Shown: piece after piece, positions 1-6,309 of the stretch
How the letters are laid out: the number at the start of each line of letters is the position of its first letter
How positions within the stretch are numbered: position 1 is the stretch's first letter
Assembly (NCBI GenBank): GCA_023425225.1
Contig: JAFADB010000128.1
Span: forward strand, 1-14,937
Length of the DNA: 14,937 nucleotides
Origin: Pseudomonadota bacterium
GTDB taxonomy: Bacteria > Pseudomonadota > Gammaproteobacteria > Xanthomonadales > Xanthomonadaceae
Direction of reading: 5' to 3'
The notes under the pieces: model-generated
What the model saw: only the letters and a program-made list of their open reading frames with translations
What the model was told of the DNA's origin: nothing
Database searches by the model: none
Made by a program: the position numbers and the translations under genes

Positions 1-8
1 GCCGGCTG

Positions 9-314
9 ATGCGCTTCCTCGACCACGACGAGGCCGACGACCCGATCCTGTCGGTGGTGAACCTGATCGACCTGTTCCTGGTGGTGATCGGCATCCTGAT
101 GATCGTGATCGTGCGCAACCCGCTCAACCCGTTCGCCGCGCAGGACGTGACGGTGATCGAGAACCCGGGCAAGGCCGACATGCGCATCACCATCAAGGAC
201 GGCGAGGAACTCACCCGCTACGAGTCCACCGGCCAGATCGGCGAGGGCGGCGGCATCAAGGCCGGCGTCACCTACCGCCTGCCGGACGGACGCATGGTCT
301 ACGTGCCGGAATGA
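9..314 (+). CDS. DUF2149 family membrane protein (ExbD-like topology)
   Basis: A 101-residue protein with one strongly hydrophobic segment at residues 13-35, followed by a roughly 65-residue polar domain that would lie in the periplasm. It is recognised as DUF2149, a family without an assigned biochemical role that is often found beside MotA/TolQ/ExbB-type channels and CobN-like proteins. The helix reads NLIDLFLVVIGILM around Asp21. This lines up with the ExbD helix PFIDVMLVLLIIFM, whose Asp carries protons, so an ExbD/TolR-like role is inferred. The ATG overlaps a TGA at 7-9 (TGATG), which suggests coupling to an upstream gene outside the window, perhaps the matching ExbB-like channel. The family call is fairly secure; the function is an inference. 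Confidence 0.85.
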   Translation: MRFLDHDEADDPILSVVNLIDLFLVVIGILMIVIVRNPLNPFAAQDVTVIENPGKADMRITIKDGEELTRYESTGQIGEGGGIKAGVTYRLPDGRMVYVPE

Positions 315-331
315 GCGGGGCGGCCGCTCAT
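311..331 (+). terminator. Hairpin at the DUF2149 stop codon
   Basis: Perfect 8-bp inverted repeat (ATGAGCGG / CCGCTCAT) with a 5-nt loop. It begins at the stop codon of the DUF2149 gene. No U-tract follows, so this is at best a weak or factor-assisted terminator closing the upstream operon. Confidence 0.4.
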
Positions 332-367
332 CTGCAGCGTCGCGCCGCGATTGCCGCGCGAAACGGA

Positions 368-396
368 TTGAAGCAATAGCATTATCGTTTTTATAC
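368..396 (+). promoter_or_regulatory. Candidate sigma-70 promoter of the TonB receptor gene
   Basis: A TTGAAG box at 368-373 and a TTATAC box at 391-396 are separated by 17 nt, in an AT-rich island that stands out from the high-GC surroundings. Transcription would start near 403, directly before the palindrome at 406-423. This is a prediction from sequence only. Confidence 0.5.
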
Positions 397-399
397 AGC

Positions 400-423
400 T
401 TATAGTTATAGCAACTGCTATAA
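400..423. promoter_or_regulatory. Operator-like palindrome upstream of the TonB receptor
   Basis: TTATAG occurs twice in tandem (400-405 and 406-411), and its complement CTATAA lies at 418-423. Positions 406-423 form the palindrome TTATAGCAACTGCTATAA, broken only at the two central bases. It overlaps the predicted transcription start, as expected of a repressor site. A metal-responsive Fur-family regulator (Zur or Fur) is plausible given the gene context, but half-site spacing differs from the palindrome at 3760-3781, so the regulator may not be the same. Confidence 0.5.
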
Positions 424-468
424 ACCAACGCCGGCCTGTCTCGGCCGCTTCTTACGGACCCCTGACCG

Positions 469-2682
469 ATGTCGATGCCCACCCCCTCCGCATGCCCCGC
501 CCGCGCCAACCCGCGCGCCCCGCTGCGCCGCCTGCCGCTGGCGGTTGCACTCGCCCCGCTGCTGGCCGCAGGCGCCGCCGCCCATGCCGACGAGGCCGGC
601 GACGACGACCGCCGTACCAAGGACCTGAACACGGTGCAGGTGATGGTCAGCACCGCCACCCGCACCGAGCGCCTGCTCGCCGACGTGCCGGTGCGCACCG
701 AGGTACTGCGCCAGCAGGACATGGCGCTGCGCGCGGCCACCGACTTCTCGCGCGCGGCCGAGCTGATCAACGGCCTGCGGGTGGAGAGCAACTGCCAGAA
801 CTGCAACACCTCCGAGGTGCAGCTGCTGGGCCTGCCCGGCGCCTACAACCAGATCCTTTTCGACGGCATCCCATTGCTGTCCACCCTAGGCAGCGTGTAC
901 GGACTGGAGCAGATTCCCTCCGCGTTCGTGGACCGCATCGAGGTGGTCAAGGGCGGCGGCTCGTCGCTGTACGGGCCCGGCGCGGTGGCCGGCGTCATCA
1001 ACCTGATCCCGGCCCAGCCCATCCGCAACGGCGGCTACGTGCAGGCCGGGGTGGACGTGATCAAGGGCGAGCCGCAGCGCAACCTCGACGGCCGCCTGGA
1101 CCTGGTCGGCGCCGACGGCCGTTTCGGCCTGGCGGCGTCGGCCCAGCGCTCGTGGAACGACGGCATCGACTACAACCACGACGGCTACACCGAGATCACC
1201 CGCAAGGACCTGCGCGTGGGCGGTCTGCAGGCCTGGTTCTCGCCCACGCCCGACACCACGCTGCGCGCGGACTACCAGTACACCGACGAGGACCGCCGCG
1301 GCGGCAACCGCCTGGGCCAGCCCGAGTACCTGGCCAACATCGCCGAGTCGCTGCAGACCCGCTACCAGCGCGGCAGCCTGAGCTGGGAGCAGACCCTGAG
1401 CGAGGATGCCGACTTTCGCATCGCCTACGCCTTCGCCGACATCGACCGCGACAGCTTCTACGGCGGCCTGGGCGACGTGGCCACCGATCCGTCCGCGCCG
1501 GACTACGACGCCGCGCAGCTGGACCCCTTCGTCCCCGGCAGCGCGGCCTCGGTGTCCTACCGCCAGTACGGCTACACCGAGAACCCGCTGCAGTACCTGG
1601 ACAGCCAGTTCAACTGGCGCCTGGGCGCGCACGTGCTGGCGTTCGGCCTGCAGTACAAGCACGAGCAGCTGCGCGACTACAACCTCGACGCCGCCGGCAA
1701 CCGCCTGCACACGCTCACCGATGCCACCTTCCGCAACCTCGGCGCCTTCGTCCAGGACGAGTGGGCGGTGAACGAGGACGTGGACCTGGTACTCGGCGCA
1801 CGCGTGGACAAGAGTTCGGAACTGGACAACGCGGTGTTCTCCCCGCGCATCGCGCTGGCCTGGCAGGCCAGCCCGCGGCTGAAGTGGCGCGCCGGCATCT
1901 CCACCGGCTTCCGCGCCCCGGAGATCTTCGTCGAGGACGTGCACGTGGATACGCTGGGCGCCGAGCAGGTGCGGGTGCGCAACACCGCCGGGCTGAAGGA
2001 GGAGAAGGCCGCCACCGCCATGCTCGGCTTCGACTGGCGCTCGGACCCGGCCGATCCGCGCTGGAGCTGGGATGCCACCGCCTCCTACGCCCGCCTGCGC
2101 GACACCTTCGCGCTGGGCGAGATCCGCAGCGACGCCGACGGCAGCCTGTACCAGGTGCGCTACAACGCCTCCGGCTCCAAGGTCGCCGGCTTCGAGAGCA
2201 ACCTGGCCTGGCAGCCGGCCGCGCAGTGGCGGCTGAGCGCCGGCGTGTCGTGGTACCGCTCGCGCTACGACCAGGCGCAGACGATCTACGACGACACCCC
2301 CGACGGCGGCGACACCGTAATCGCCAGCCGCCGCTACCTGAAGACGCCGCAGTGGAGCGGGCTGGCGCAGCTCACCTGGCAGCCGCTGGAGGAATTCCAG
2401 GCCTACCTCGCCACCCGCTACACCGGGCGCATGCATGCGCTCAACAACCGCGAGGGCGAGCTGCACCGCACCCCCGACTTCTGGGTCACCGACCTGGGCA
2501 CGATGTGGCACCTGCACTGGGGCGCGGAGGGCACCCGCGAGACCACCGTGTCCTTCGGCGTGAAGAACCTGGCCGACCGCCGCCAGAAGGACCTGGAGAG
2601 CGGCGCCGACCGCGACAGCGACTACGTCTACGGGCCGCGCTTCGCGCGCTCGTGGTACCTCAACCTGCGCCATGCCTTCTGA
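469..2682 (+). CDS. TonB-dependent outer-membrane receptor, putative metal uptake
   Basis: A 737-residue protein that would import a substrate across the outer membrane using TonB energy. A signal peptide (basic stretch near residues 12-21, hydrophobic 22-39, likely cleavage after AHA at 40) is followed by a TonB-box-like LNTVQVMV near 53-60. A plug domain comes next with IEVVKGGGSSLYGPGAVAGVINLI near 158-180, then a long beta-barrel ending in a terminal Phe. The plug contains Cys109-Gln-Asn-Cys112, a pair found in a subset of these receptors. ATG at 475 is an alternative start; no strong ribosome site is visible for either. The gene's last 11 nt overlap the thioredoxin gene. The flanking DUF2149, MerC and COG0523 genes suggest a zinc or other transition-metal substrate, perhaps chelated; this is inferred from context. 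Confidence 0.93.
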   Translation: MSMPTPSACPARANPRAPLRRLPLAVALAPLLAAGAAAHADEAGDDDRRTKDLNTVQVMVSTATRTERLLADVPVRTEVLRQQDMALRAATDFSRAAELINGLRVESNCQNCNTSEVQLLGLPGAYNQILFDGIPLLSTLGSVYGLEQIPSAFVDRIEVVKGGGSSLYGPGAVAGVINLIPAQPIRNGGYVQAGVDVIKGEPQRNLDGRLDLVGADGRFGLAASAQRSWNDGIDYNHDGYTEITRKDLRVGGLQAWFSPTPDTTLRADYQYTDEDRRGGNRLGQPEYLANIAESLQTRYQRGSLSWEQTLSEDADFRIAYAFADIDRDSFYGGLGDVATDPSAPDYDAAQLDPFVPGSAASVSYRQYGYTENPLQYLDSQFNWRLGAHVLAFGLQYKHEQLRDYNLDAAGNRLHTLTDATFRNLGAFVQDEWAVNEDVDLVLGARVDKSSELDNAVFSPRIALAWQASPRLKWRAGISTGFRAPEIFVEDVHVDTLGAEQVRVRNTAGLKEEKAATAMLGFDWRSDPADPRWSWDATASYARLRDTFALGEIRSDADGSLYQVRYNASGSKVAGFESNLAWQPAAQWRLSAGVSWYRSRYDQAQTIYDDTPDGGDTVIASRRYLKTPQWSGLAQLTWQPLEEFQAYLATRYTGRMHALNNREGELHRTPDFWVTDLGTMWHLHWGAEGTRETTVSFGVKNLADRRQKDLESGADRDSDYVYGPRFARSWYLNLRHAF

Positions 2683-3268
2683 GCGCCGACGCGGTCTCGT
2701 GCTGGCCGCGGCCCTGCTGCTGGCCGGCCTGCCGGCGCTGGCCGCCGCCGCGCCGGCGCAGGTGTTCCCGCGCCTGCGCCAGGACATCGCCGCCGCGCTG
2801 GTGGTCGCGGATGGCGAACGCATGCGCCATTACCGCTGGAACCGCGAGCCGGAGGTGATCGCGCTGTACTTCGGCGCCGACTGGTGCGGCCCGTGCCATG
2901 CCTTCGTGCCGACCCTGGTGCAGGTGCGCGACGCGCTGCGCGCGGCCGGCGCCGACACCGAGGTGGTCTACGTCAGCCTGGACGAGAGCGAGGCGCAGAT
3001 GCGGCGCTACATGCAGGCCCAGGCCATGCCCTGGCCGGCGGTGGACCATCGACGCATCGACCGCATCCCCGGCCTGCGCGGCCTGTCCGGCCTGGGACCG
3101 CCCAACCTGGTGCTGCTCGACCGCCAGGGACGGGTGCTGGGCAACGGCTGGCAGGGACGCCGCCGCCTGGGCCTGCAGCCGGTGCTGCGGCGCTGGCTGG
3201 ACAGCGCCTGCCCGCCAGGACAGCCGTGCCATGCCGCGGCGGCAGCAGCAGCGGCAGCCGATCCGTGA
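2672..3268 (+). CDS. Secreted thioredoxin-like protein
   Basis: A 198-residue protein with a signal peptide (basic RRR at 5-7, hydrophobic 8-27) and a thioredoxin fold carrying the canonical active site Trp71-Cys-Gly-Pro-Cys75. A cis-proline candidate lies in LGPPNLVLLD near 141-150. The classical WCGPC motif suggests a periplasmic dithiol reductant of the TlpA/nucleoredoxin-like type rather than a DsbA oxidase (usually CPHC). The C-terminus is unusual: a CPPGQPCH segment with Cys180 and Cys186, then a run of nine alanines. The start overlaps the end of the TonB receptor gene by 11 nt, so the two are probably co-translated. It may keep receptor or substrate thiols reduced; that partner assignment is inferred. 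Confidence 0.85.
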   Translation: MPSERRRGLVLAAALLLAGLPALAAAAPAQVFPRLRQDIAAALVVADGERMRHYRWNREPEVIALYFGADWCGPCHAFVPTLVQVRDALRAAGADTEVVYVSLDESEAQMRRYMQAQAMPWPAVDHRRIDRIPGLRGLSGLGPPNLVLLDRQGRVLGNGWQGRRRLGLQPVLRRWLDSACPPGQPCHAAAAAAAAADP

Positions 3269-3304
3269 GCGCCGGGTAGACAGCAGCAAGCGAATCGCGA
3301 ATCC

Positions 3305-3328
3305 CCTTCTCCCGCTTGCGGGGGAAGG
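3305..3328. terminator. Dispersed-type hairpin between convergent genes
   Basis: Inverted repeat CCTTCTCCCGC (3305-3315) and GCGGGGGAAGG (3318-3328), complementary over 11 bp with one G-T pair. It lies in the 72-bp gap between the convergent thioredoxin and MerC genes. The motif resembles a short element repeated between genes in many Xanthomonas-group genomes. It may act as a two-way transcription stop; no T-run is attached. Confidence 0.5.
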
Positions 3329-3340
3329 AAATCCGGGGTC

Positions 3341-3733
3341 TCACTGCTGCGCGTGCGCGCATGCTGGCGGCCGCCGGCTCCAGTTCCAGACATGGGCACT
3401 GACCAGCATCAGGCTGCCGGCGACGGTGACGATCGTTTCCAGCGACTCGGTCGGCCAGCCGAACGCGCCGGCGAGCAGGCCGGCCAGCCCGGCCACCGCC
3501 AGCGCAAGCAGCGGCCAGGGCAGCGGGTTGCGCCGGTGCGCACGCCACAACGCCAATCCGGTCAGCGGCACCGCCATCGCCGCGAACAGCAGGTGCACCC
3601 ATTCGGCCCGCGACCAGGCGCCGAGCAGCGGCAGGAACGCCGCCAGCACCGGCAGCGCCAGGCAATGCACCAGGCACAGGCCGGACAGGCCGATGGCGGA
3701 GACGTCGAACAGCGGCAGGGAACGCGCCTTCAT
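3341..3733 (-). CDS. MerC-domain inner-membrane protein
   Basis: A 130-residue, almost wholly hydrophobic protein with four predicted helices near 11-35, 43-62, 70-90 and 98-116. The first helix carries Cys20-Leu-Val-His-Cys24, a metal-thiol motif in the place where mercury transporter MerC has its vicinal cysteines. The C-terminal tail has a further Cys125 and His127. No other mer gene is present, so mercury resistance is unlikely; a zinc or other soft-metal role is inferred from the gene diverging from a ZigA-type GTPase. The ATG at 3733 has a clear AAGGAAG ribosome site on the minus strand. Its promoter must overlap the palindrome at 3760-3781. Confidence 0.82.
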   Translation of the reverse strand: MKARSLPLFDVSAIGLSGLCLVHCLALPVLAAFLPLLGAWSRAEWVHLLFAAMAVPLTGLALWRAHRRNPLPWPLLALAVAGLAGLLAGAFGWPTESLETIVTVAGSLMLVSAHVWNWSRRPPACAHAQQ

Positions 3734-3759
3734 GGTGGCTTCCTTTTTCGAAACTTATG

Positions 3760-3781
3760 TGATGTTATAACAATAACATCA
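3760..3781. promoter_or_regulatory. Zur-box-like palindrome between merC-like and zigA-like genes
   Basis: A perfect inverted repeat with 9-bp arms (TGATGTTAT and ATAACATCA) around an AACA spacer. It occupies the centre of the 63-bp divergent intergenic region, 26 nt from the MerC start and 15 nt from the GTPase start. The GTTAT...ATAAC core matches the general form of gammaproteobacterial Zur operators, and COG0523 GTPases of this type are typical Zur targets. One bound repressor could silence both genes. Confidence 0.72.
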
Positions 3782-3796
3782 TCCCTCCAAGCCCGC

Positions 3797-5146
3797 ATGT
3801 CGCCCGTCCCCGCTCCGTCCGCTTCCGTCTCCCCCGATTCGCGCCTTCCGGTCACCGTGCTGTCCGGCTTCCTCGGCGCCGGCAAGACCACCCTGCTCAA
3901 CCGCGTGCTGCACAACCGCGAGGGCCGCCGCGTGGCGGTCATCGTCAACGACATGAGCGAGGTCAACATCGACGCGCGGCTGTTGCGCGACGGCGGCGCG
4001 GCGCTGAGCCGCACCGAGGAGACCCTGGTCGAGTTCAGCAACGGCTGCATCTGCTGCACGCTGCGCGAGGACCTGCTGGCGGAGGTGAAGCGGCTGGCCG
4101 GCGAAGGCCGCTACGACTACCTGCTGATCGAGTCCACCGGCATCGGCGAACCGATGCCGGTGGCGGCCACCTTCGCGGTGCGCGACGCCGACGGCTTCAG
4201 CCTGTCGGACGTGGCGCGGCTGGACACGATGGTCACGGTGGTCGACGGCGAGACCTTCTTGCGCGACTTCTGCTCGCCCGAGCGGCTGGCCGATCGCGGC
4301 CTGCAGGCCGGCCCGGACGACGACCGCGGCGTGGTCGGCCTGCTCGGCGAACAGATCGAGTTCGCCGACGTCATCGTCGTCAGCAAGTGCGATCTGGCCG
4401 ACGCCGGCACGCTGGCGCAGACCCGCGCCGTGCTGCGGGCGATGAATCGCGACGCGCGCATCGTCGAATCCCGCCACGGCGACGTGCCGCTGGCCGAGGT
4501 GATGGATACCGGGCGCTTCGACTTCGTCCGCGCGCAGCTGGCGCCGGGCTGGATCAAGGAGCTGCGCGGCGAGCACACCCCGGAGACCGAGGAATACGGC
4601 ATCGCCAGCTTCGTCTACCGCGCGCGCCGGCCGTTCCACCCGCAGCGCCTGGCCGGCCTGGTGGAGCGCGGCCTCGACGGGGTGATCCGCAGCAAAGGCT
4701 TCTTCTGGCTGGCCAGCCGCATGGACTGGGTCGGCGAGCTGTCCACCGTCGGCGGCGCCACCCGCACCGGCGCGGCCGGGTTCTGGTTCGCTGCGCGCGA
4801 GCGGGTCGAGGCCGGCCAGGTCGGCCAGCCGATGCCCGGCACGGACGCCGCCGCGCCGGCGCCGTTGTCCGAACTCGGCTGGCGGCGTGCACTGGCCGCG
4901 CGCTGGAGCGCACCGCTGCCGCCGCCCGCGCAGGTCGACGATCCGCGCGAGTACGCGGCGATGCGCGCACTGTGGCATCCGCTGTGGGGCGACCGCCGCC
5001 AGGAGCTGGCGGTGATCGGCGTCGGCATGGACGCGGCGCAGGCGCGCGCCGCGCTCGACGCCTGCCTGCTCGACGACGACGAGATGCGGCTGGGCCCGGA
5101 CGCCTGGCAGGCGCTGCCCGATCCGTTCCCGCGCTGGCGGCGCTGA
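3797..5146 (+). CDS. zigA: COG0523 (G3E) GTPase, ZigA-type zinc metallochaperone
   Basis: A 449-residue GTPase of the CobW/COG0523 family. It shows Walker A GFLGAGKT (24-31), the family's metal-binding Cys84-Ile-Cys-Cys87, Walker B-region ESTG (112-115) and the guanine-specificity motif as SKCD (206-209) instead of NKxD. A CobW C-terminal domain follows from about residue 270. Members under Zur control (ZigA, YeiR) are thought to hand zinc to client enzymes during starvation; the operator-like palindrome just upstream supports that subgroup. The reading frame is open further upstream, but that part overlaps the MerC gene and palindrome, so the ATG at 3797 was chosen. It lacks a clear Shine-Dalgarno sequence and would have a very short leader. 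Confidence 0.9.
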   Translation: MSPVPAPSASVSPDSRLPVTVLSGFLGAGKTTLLNRVLHNREGRRVAVIVNDMSEVNIDARLLRDGGAALSRTEETLVEFSNGCICCTLREDLLAEVKRLAGEGRYDYLLIESTGIGEPMPVAATFAVRDADGFSLSDVARLDTMVTVVDGETFLRDFCSPERLADRGLQAGPDDDRGVVGLLGEQIEFADVIVVSKCDLADAGTLAQTRAVLRAMNRDARIVESRHGDVPLAEVMDTGRFDFVRAQLAPGWIKELRGEHTPETEEYGIASFVYRARRPFHPQRLAGLVERGLDGVIRSKGFFWLASRMDWVGELSTVGGATRTGAAGFWFAARERVEAGQVGQPMPGTDAAAPAPLSELGWRRALAARWSAPLPPPAQVDDPREYAAMRALWHPLWGDRRQELAVIGVGMDAAQARAALDACLLDDDEMRLGPDAWQALPDPFPRWRR

Positions 5147-5152
5147 GCCGCC
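5136..5152. repeat. Inverted repeat at the zigA / LAB_N convergent junction
   Basis: Arms GGCGGC (5136-5141) and GCCGCC (5147-5152) flank a 5-nt loop that holds the end of the GTPase stop codon. With only 22 nt between the two convergent genes it may contribute to termination, although no U-tract is present. Confidence 0.3.
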
Positions 5153-5168
5153 GTCCCGGCGCGGGGCG

Positions 5169-5510
5169 TCAGTCGCGCGTCTTGTCGCGCTTCCAGCCGT
5201 GCACCTTGATGTCCAGGTACAGGCTGTAGAAGGCGGTGAAGGCCGGGAACAGGTTGCCGAGCACGCCGACCGAGTCCTGCTTGGCCGAGAACAGGAAGTA
5301 GCTCAGCGTCATCAGGCTGCCGACGATGCTCATGTACCAGAACAGCCGCGGGATCACCGGCCTCCCGGCGCGCCGGGAGGCGATGAACTGCACCAGCCAG
5401 CGGCCGCCGAACATCAGCGTGCCGATATAGCCGATCAGCTTCCACGGGGTGACGTGCAGGCCGCTCCAGAACAGCCACTCGATCGGCTGGTTGAGCCAGC
5501 TCGGCTCCAT
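5169..5510 (-). CDS. LAB_N (lipid A biosynthesis N-terminal domain) membrane protein
   Basis: A 113-residue protein matching the stand-alone LAB_N family, which also occurs fused to some LpxB enzymes. Three hydrophobic helices lie near residues 22-44, 52-74 and 80-98. The conserved signature is visible as GGRWLVQFIASRRAGRPVIP (35-54) followed by FWYMSIVG. Its start is 1 nt past the stop of the glycosyltransferase gene, with a good GAGGAG ribosome site inside that gene's last codons, so the two are coupled. The soluble nature of the neighbouring glycosyltransferase suggests that this protein anchors it or presents the polyprenyl-phosphate acceptor. The family has no firm biochemical assignment; this role is inferred. 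Confidence 0.85.
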   Translation of the reverse strand: MEPSWLNQPIEWLFWSGLHVTPWKLIGYIGTLMFGGRWLVQFIASRRAGRPVIPRLFWYMSIVGSLMTLSYFLFSAKQDSVGVLGNLFPAFTAFYSLYLDIKVHGWKRDKTRD

Positions 5511-5511
5511 C

Positions 5512-6234
5512 TCAGCGCTCCTCGACCGCGGTGCGGCGGCTGCGCGCGATCAGCCACGCCACCCCGAACAGGTCGCGGATGCCGACCAGCGCACGATTGA
5601 GGTTGTTGTACTTGGACACGCCGCTGGTGCGGTAGCGATGGTTGACCGGCACGCTCACGGTCTTCCAGCCGGCGCGCTGCATCAGCGCCGGCAGGTAGCG
5701 GTGCATGTGGTCGAAGTACGGCAGGTCGAGGAACGCGGCGCGCTCGAACAGCTTGATGCCGCAGCCGGTATCCGGGGTGTCGTCGTGCAGCATGCCGGCG
5801 CGGATGGCGTTGGCCCACTTGCTGGCCCAGCGCTTGGAGCCGGAATCGCGCCGGTCCACACGCCAGCCGGCGAACAGCCGCACCTGCGCGTCGGCGGCCG
5901 CGCGCGCGGCCAGCAGCCGGGGGATGTCGGCCGGATCGTTCTGGCCGTCACCGTCGAGGGTGGCGATCCACGGCGCGTGCGCGGCCTTGACGCCGTTGCG
6001 CACTGCCGTGCTCTGCCCGCTGCGGGTGACGTGGTGCAGCACCCGCAGCTCGGGCGTGGCGGCCTTCAACGCGTCCAGCACCGCCAGCGTGTCGTCGCTC
6101 GAATCGTCGTCGACGTAGACGATCTCGAAGGCCAGCGTGCCGCGCAGCGCGGCGACGATCTCGGCCACCAGCGGCTGCACGTTGTCGCGCTCGTTGAACA
6201 CCGGGACGACGACGGAAAGCTGCAACGCACTCAT
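5512..6234 (-). CDS. Family 2 glycosyltransferase, polyprenyl-phosphate type
   Basis: A 240-residue GT-A enzyme of the dolichol-phosphate-mannose-synthase/ArnC group. It shows VPVFNE (10-15), VDDDSSDDT (41-49), the catalytic DxD region DGDGQNDP (94-101) and the HRYRTSGVSKY segment (199-209). Such enzymes move a sugar from a nucleotide to polyprenyl phosphate on the inner face of the cytoplasmic membrane. Unlike ArnC or GtrB it ends without the two C-terminal membrane helices, so it probably relies on the LAB_N protein encoded next. The ATG at 6234 was preferred; an in-frame GTG at 6243 would add three residues, and neither has a convincing ribosome site. The donor could be UDP-galacturonate from the upstream epimerase. 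Confidence 0.88.
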   Translation of the reverse strand: MSALQLSVVVPVFNERDNVQPLVAEIVAALRGTLAFEIVYVDDDSSDDTLAVLDALKAATPELRVLHHVTRSGQSTAVRNGVKAAHAPWIATLDGDGQNDPADIPRLLAARAAADAQVRLFAGWRVDRRDSGSKRWASKWANAIRAGMLHDDTPDTGCGIKLFERAAFLDLPYFDHMHRYLPALMQRAGWKTVSVPVNHRYRTSGVSKYNNLNRALVGIRDLFGVAWLIARSRRTAVEER

Positions 6235-6277
6235 GGACCGCACCGGCTCGTTGTGGAGGAAAAAAGACCGCGCATTT

Positions 6278-6293
6278 TCACCCGTACGGGTGA
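6278..6293. repeat. 16-bp perfect palindrome between epimerase and glycosyltransferase genes
   Basis: TCACCCGTACGGGTGA is its own reverse complement. It sits in the 75-bp gap between the epimerase stop and the glycosyltransferase start. It could be an operator or an attenuating hairpin. On the minus strand a T6 run follows 12 nt after the palindrome, too far away for an ordinary intrinsic terminator. Confidence 0.5.
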
Positions 6294-6309
6294 GCGGTGC
6301 ATGAAACGC

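Noticed and set aside
886..2823. Long minus-strand open frame opposite the TonB receptor
   Set aside because: Low-complexity Ala/Gly/Val antisense shadow without any family motif.
492..2858. Long plus-strand open frame (788 codons) overlapping the TonB receptor
   Set aside because: Arginine- and proline-rich shadow of the receptor frame in high-GC DNA; no domain features, while the receptor frame has signal peptide, plug and barrel motifs.
3341..3733. Mercury-resistance operon
   Set aside because: Only a MerC-domain protein is present, without MerR, MerT, MerP or MerA, and its context points to zinc.
3353..3796. N-terminal extension of the COG0523 GTPase
   Set aside because: It would run across the MerC gene and the operator palindrome and has no family similarity; the GTPase domain begins soon after the ATG at 3797.
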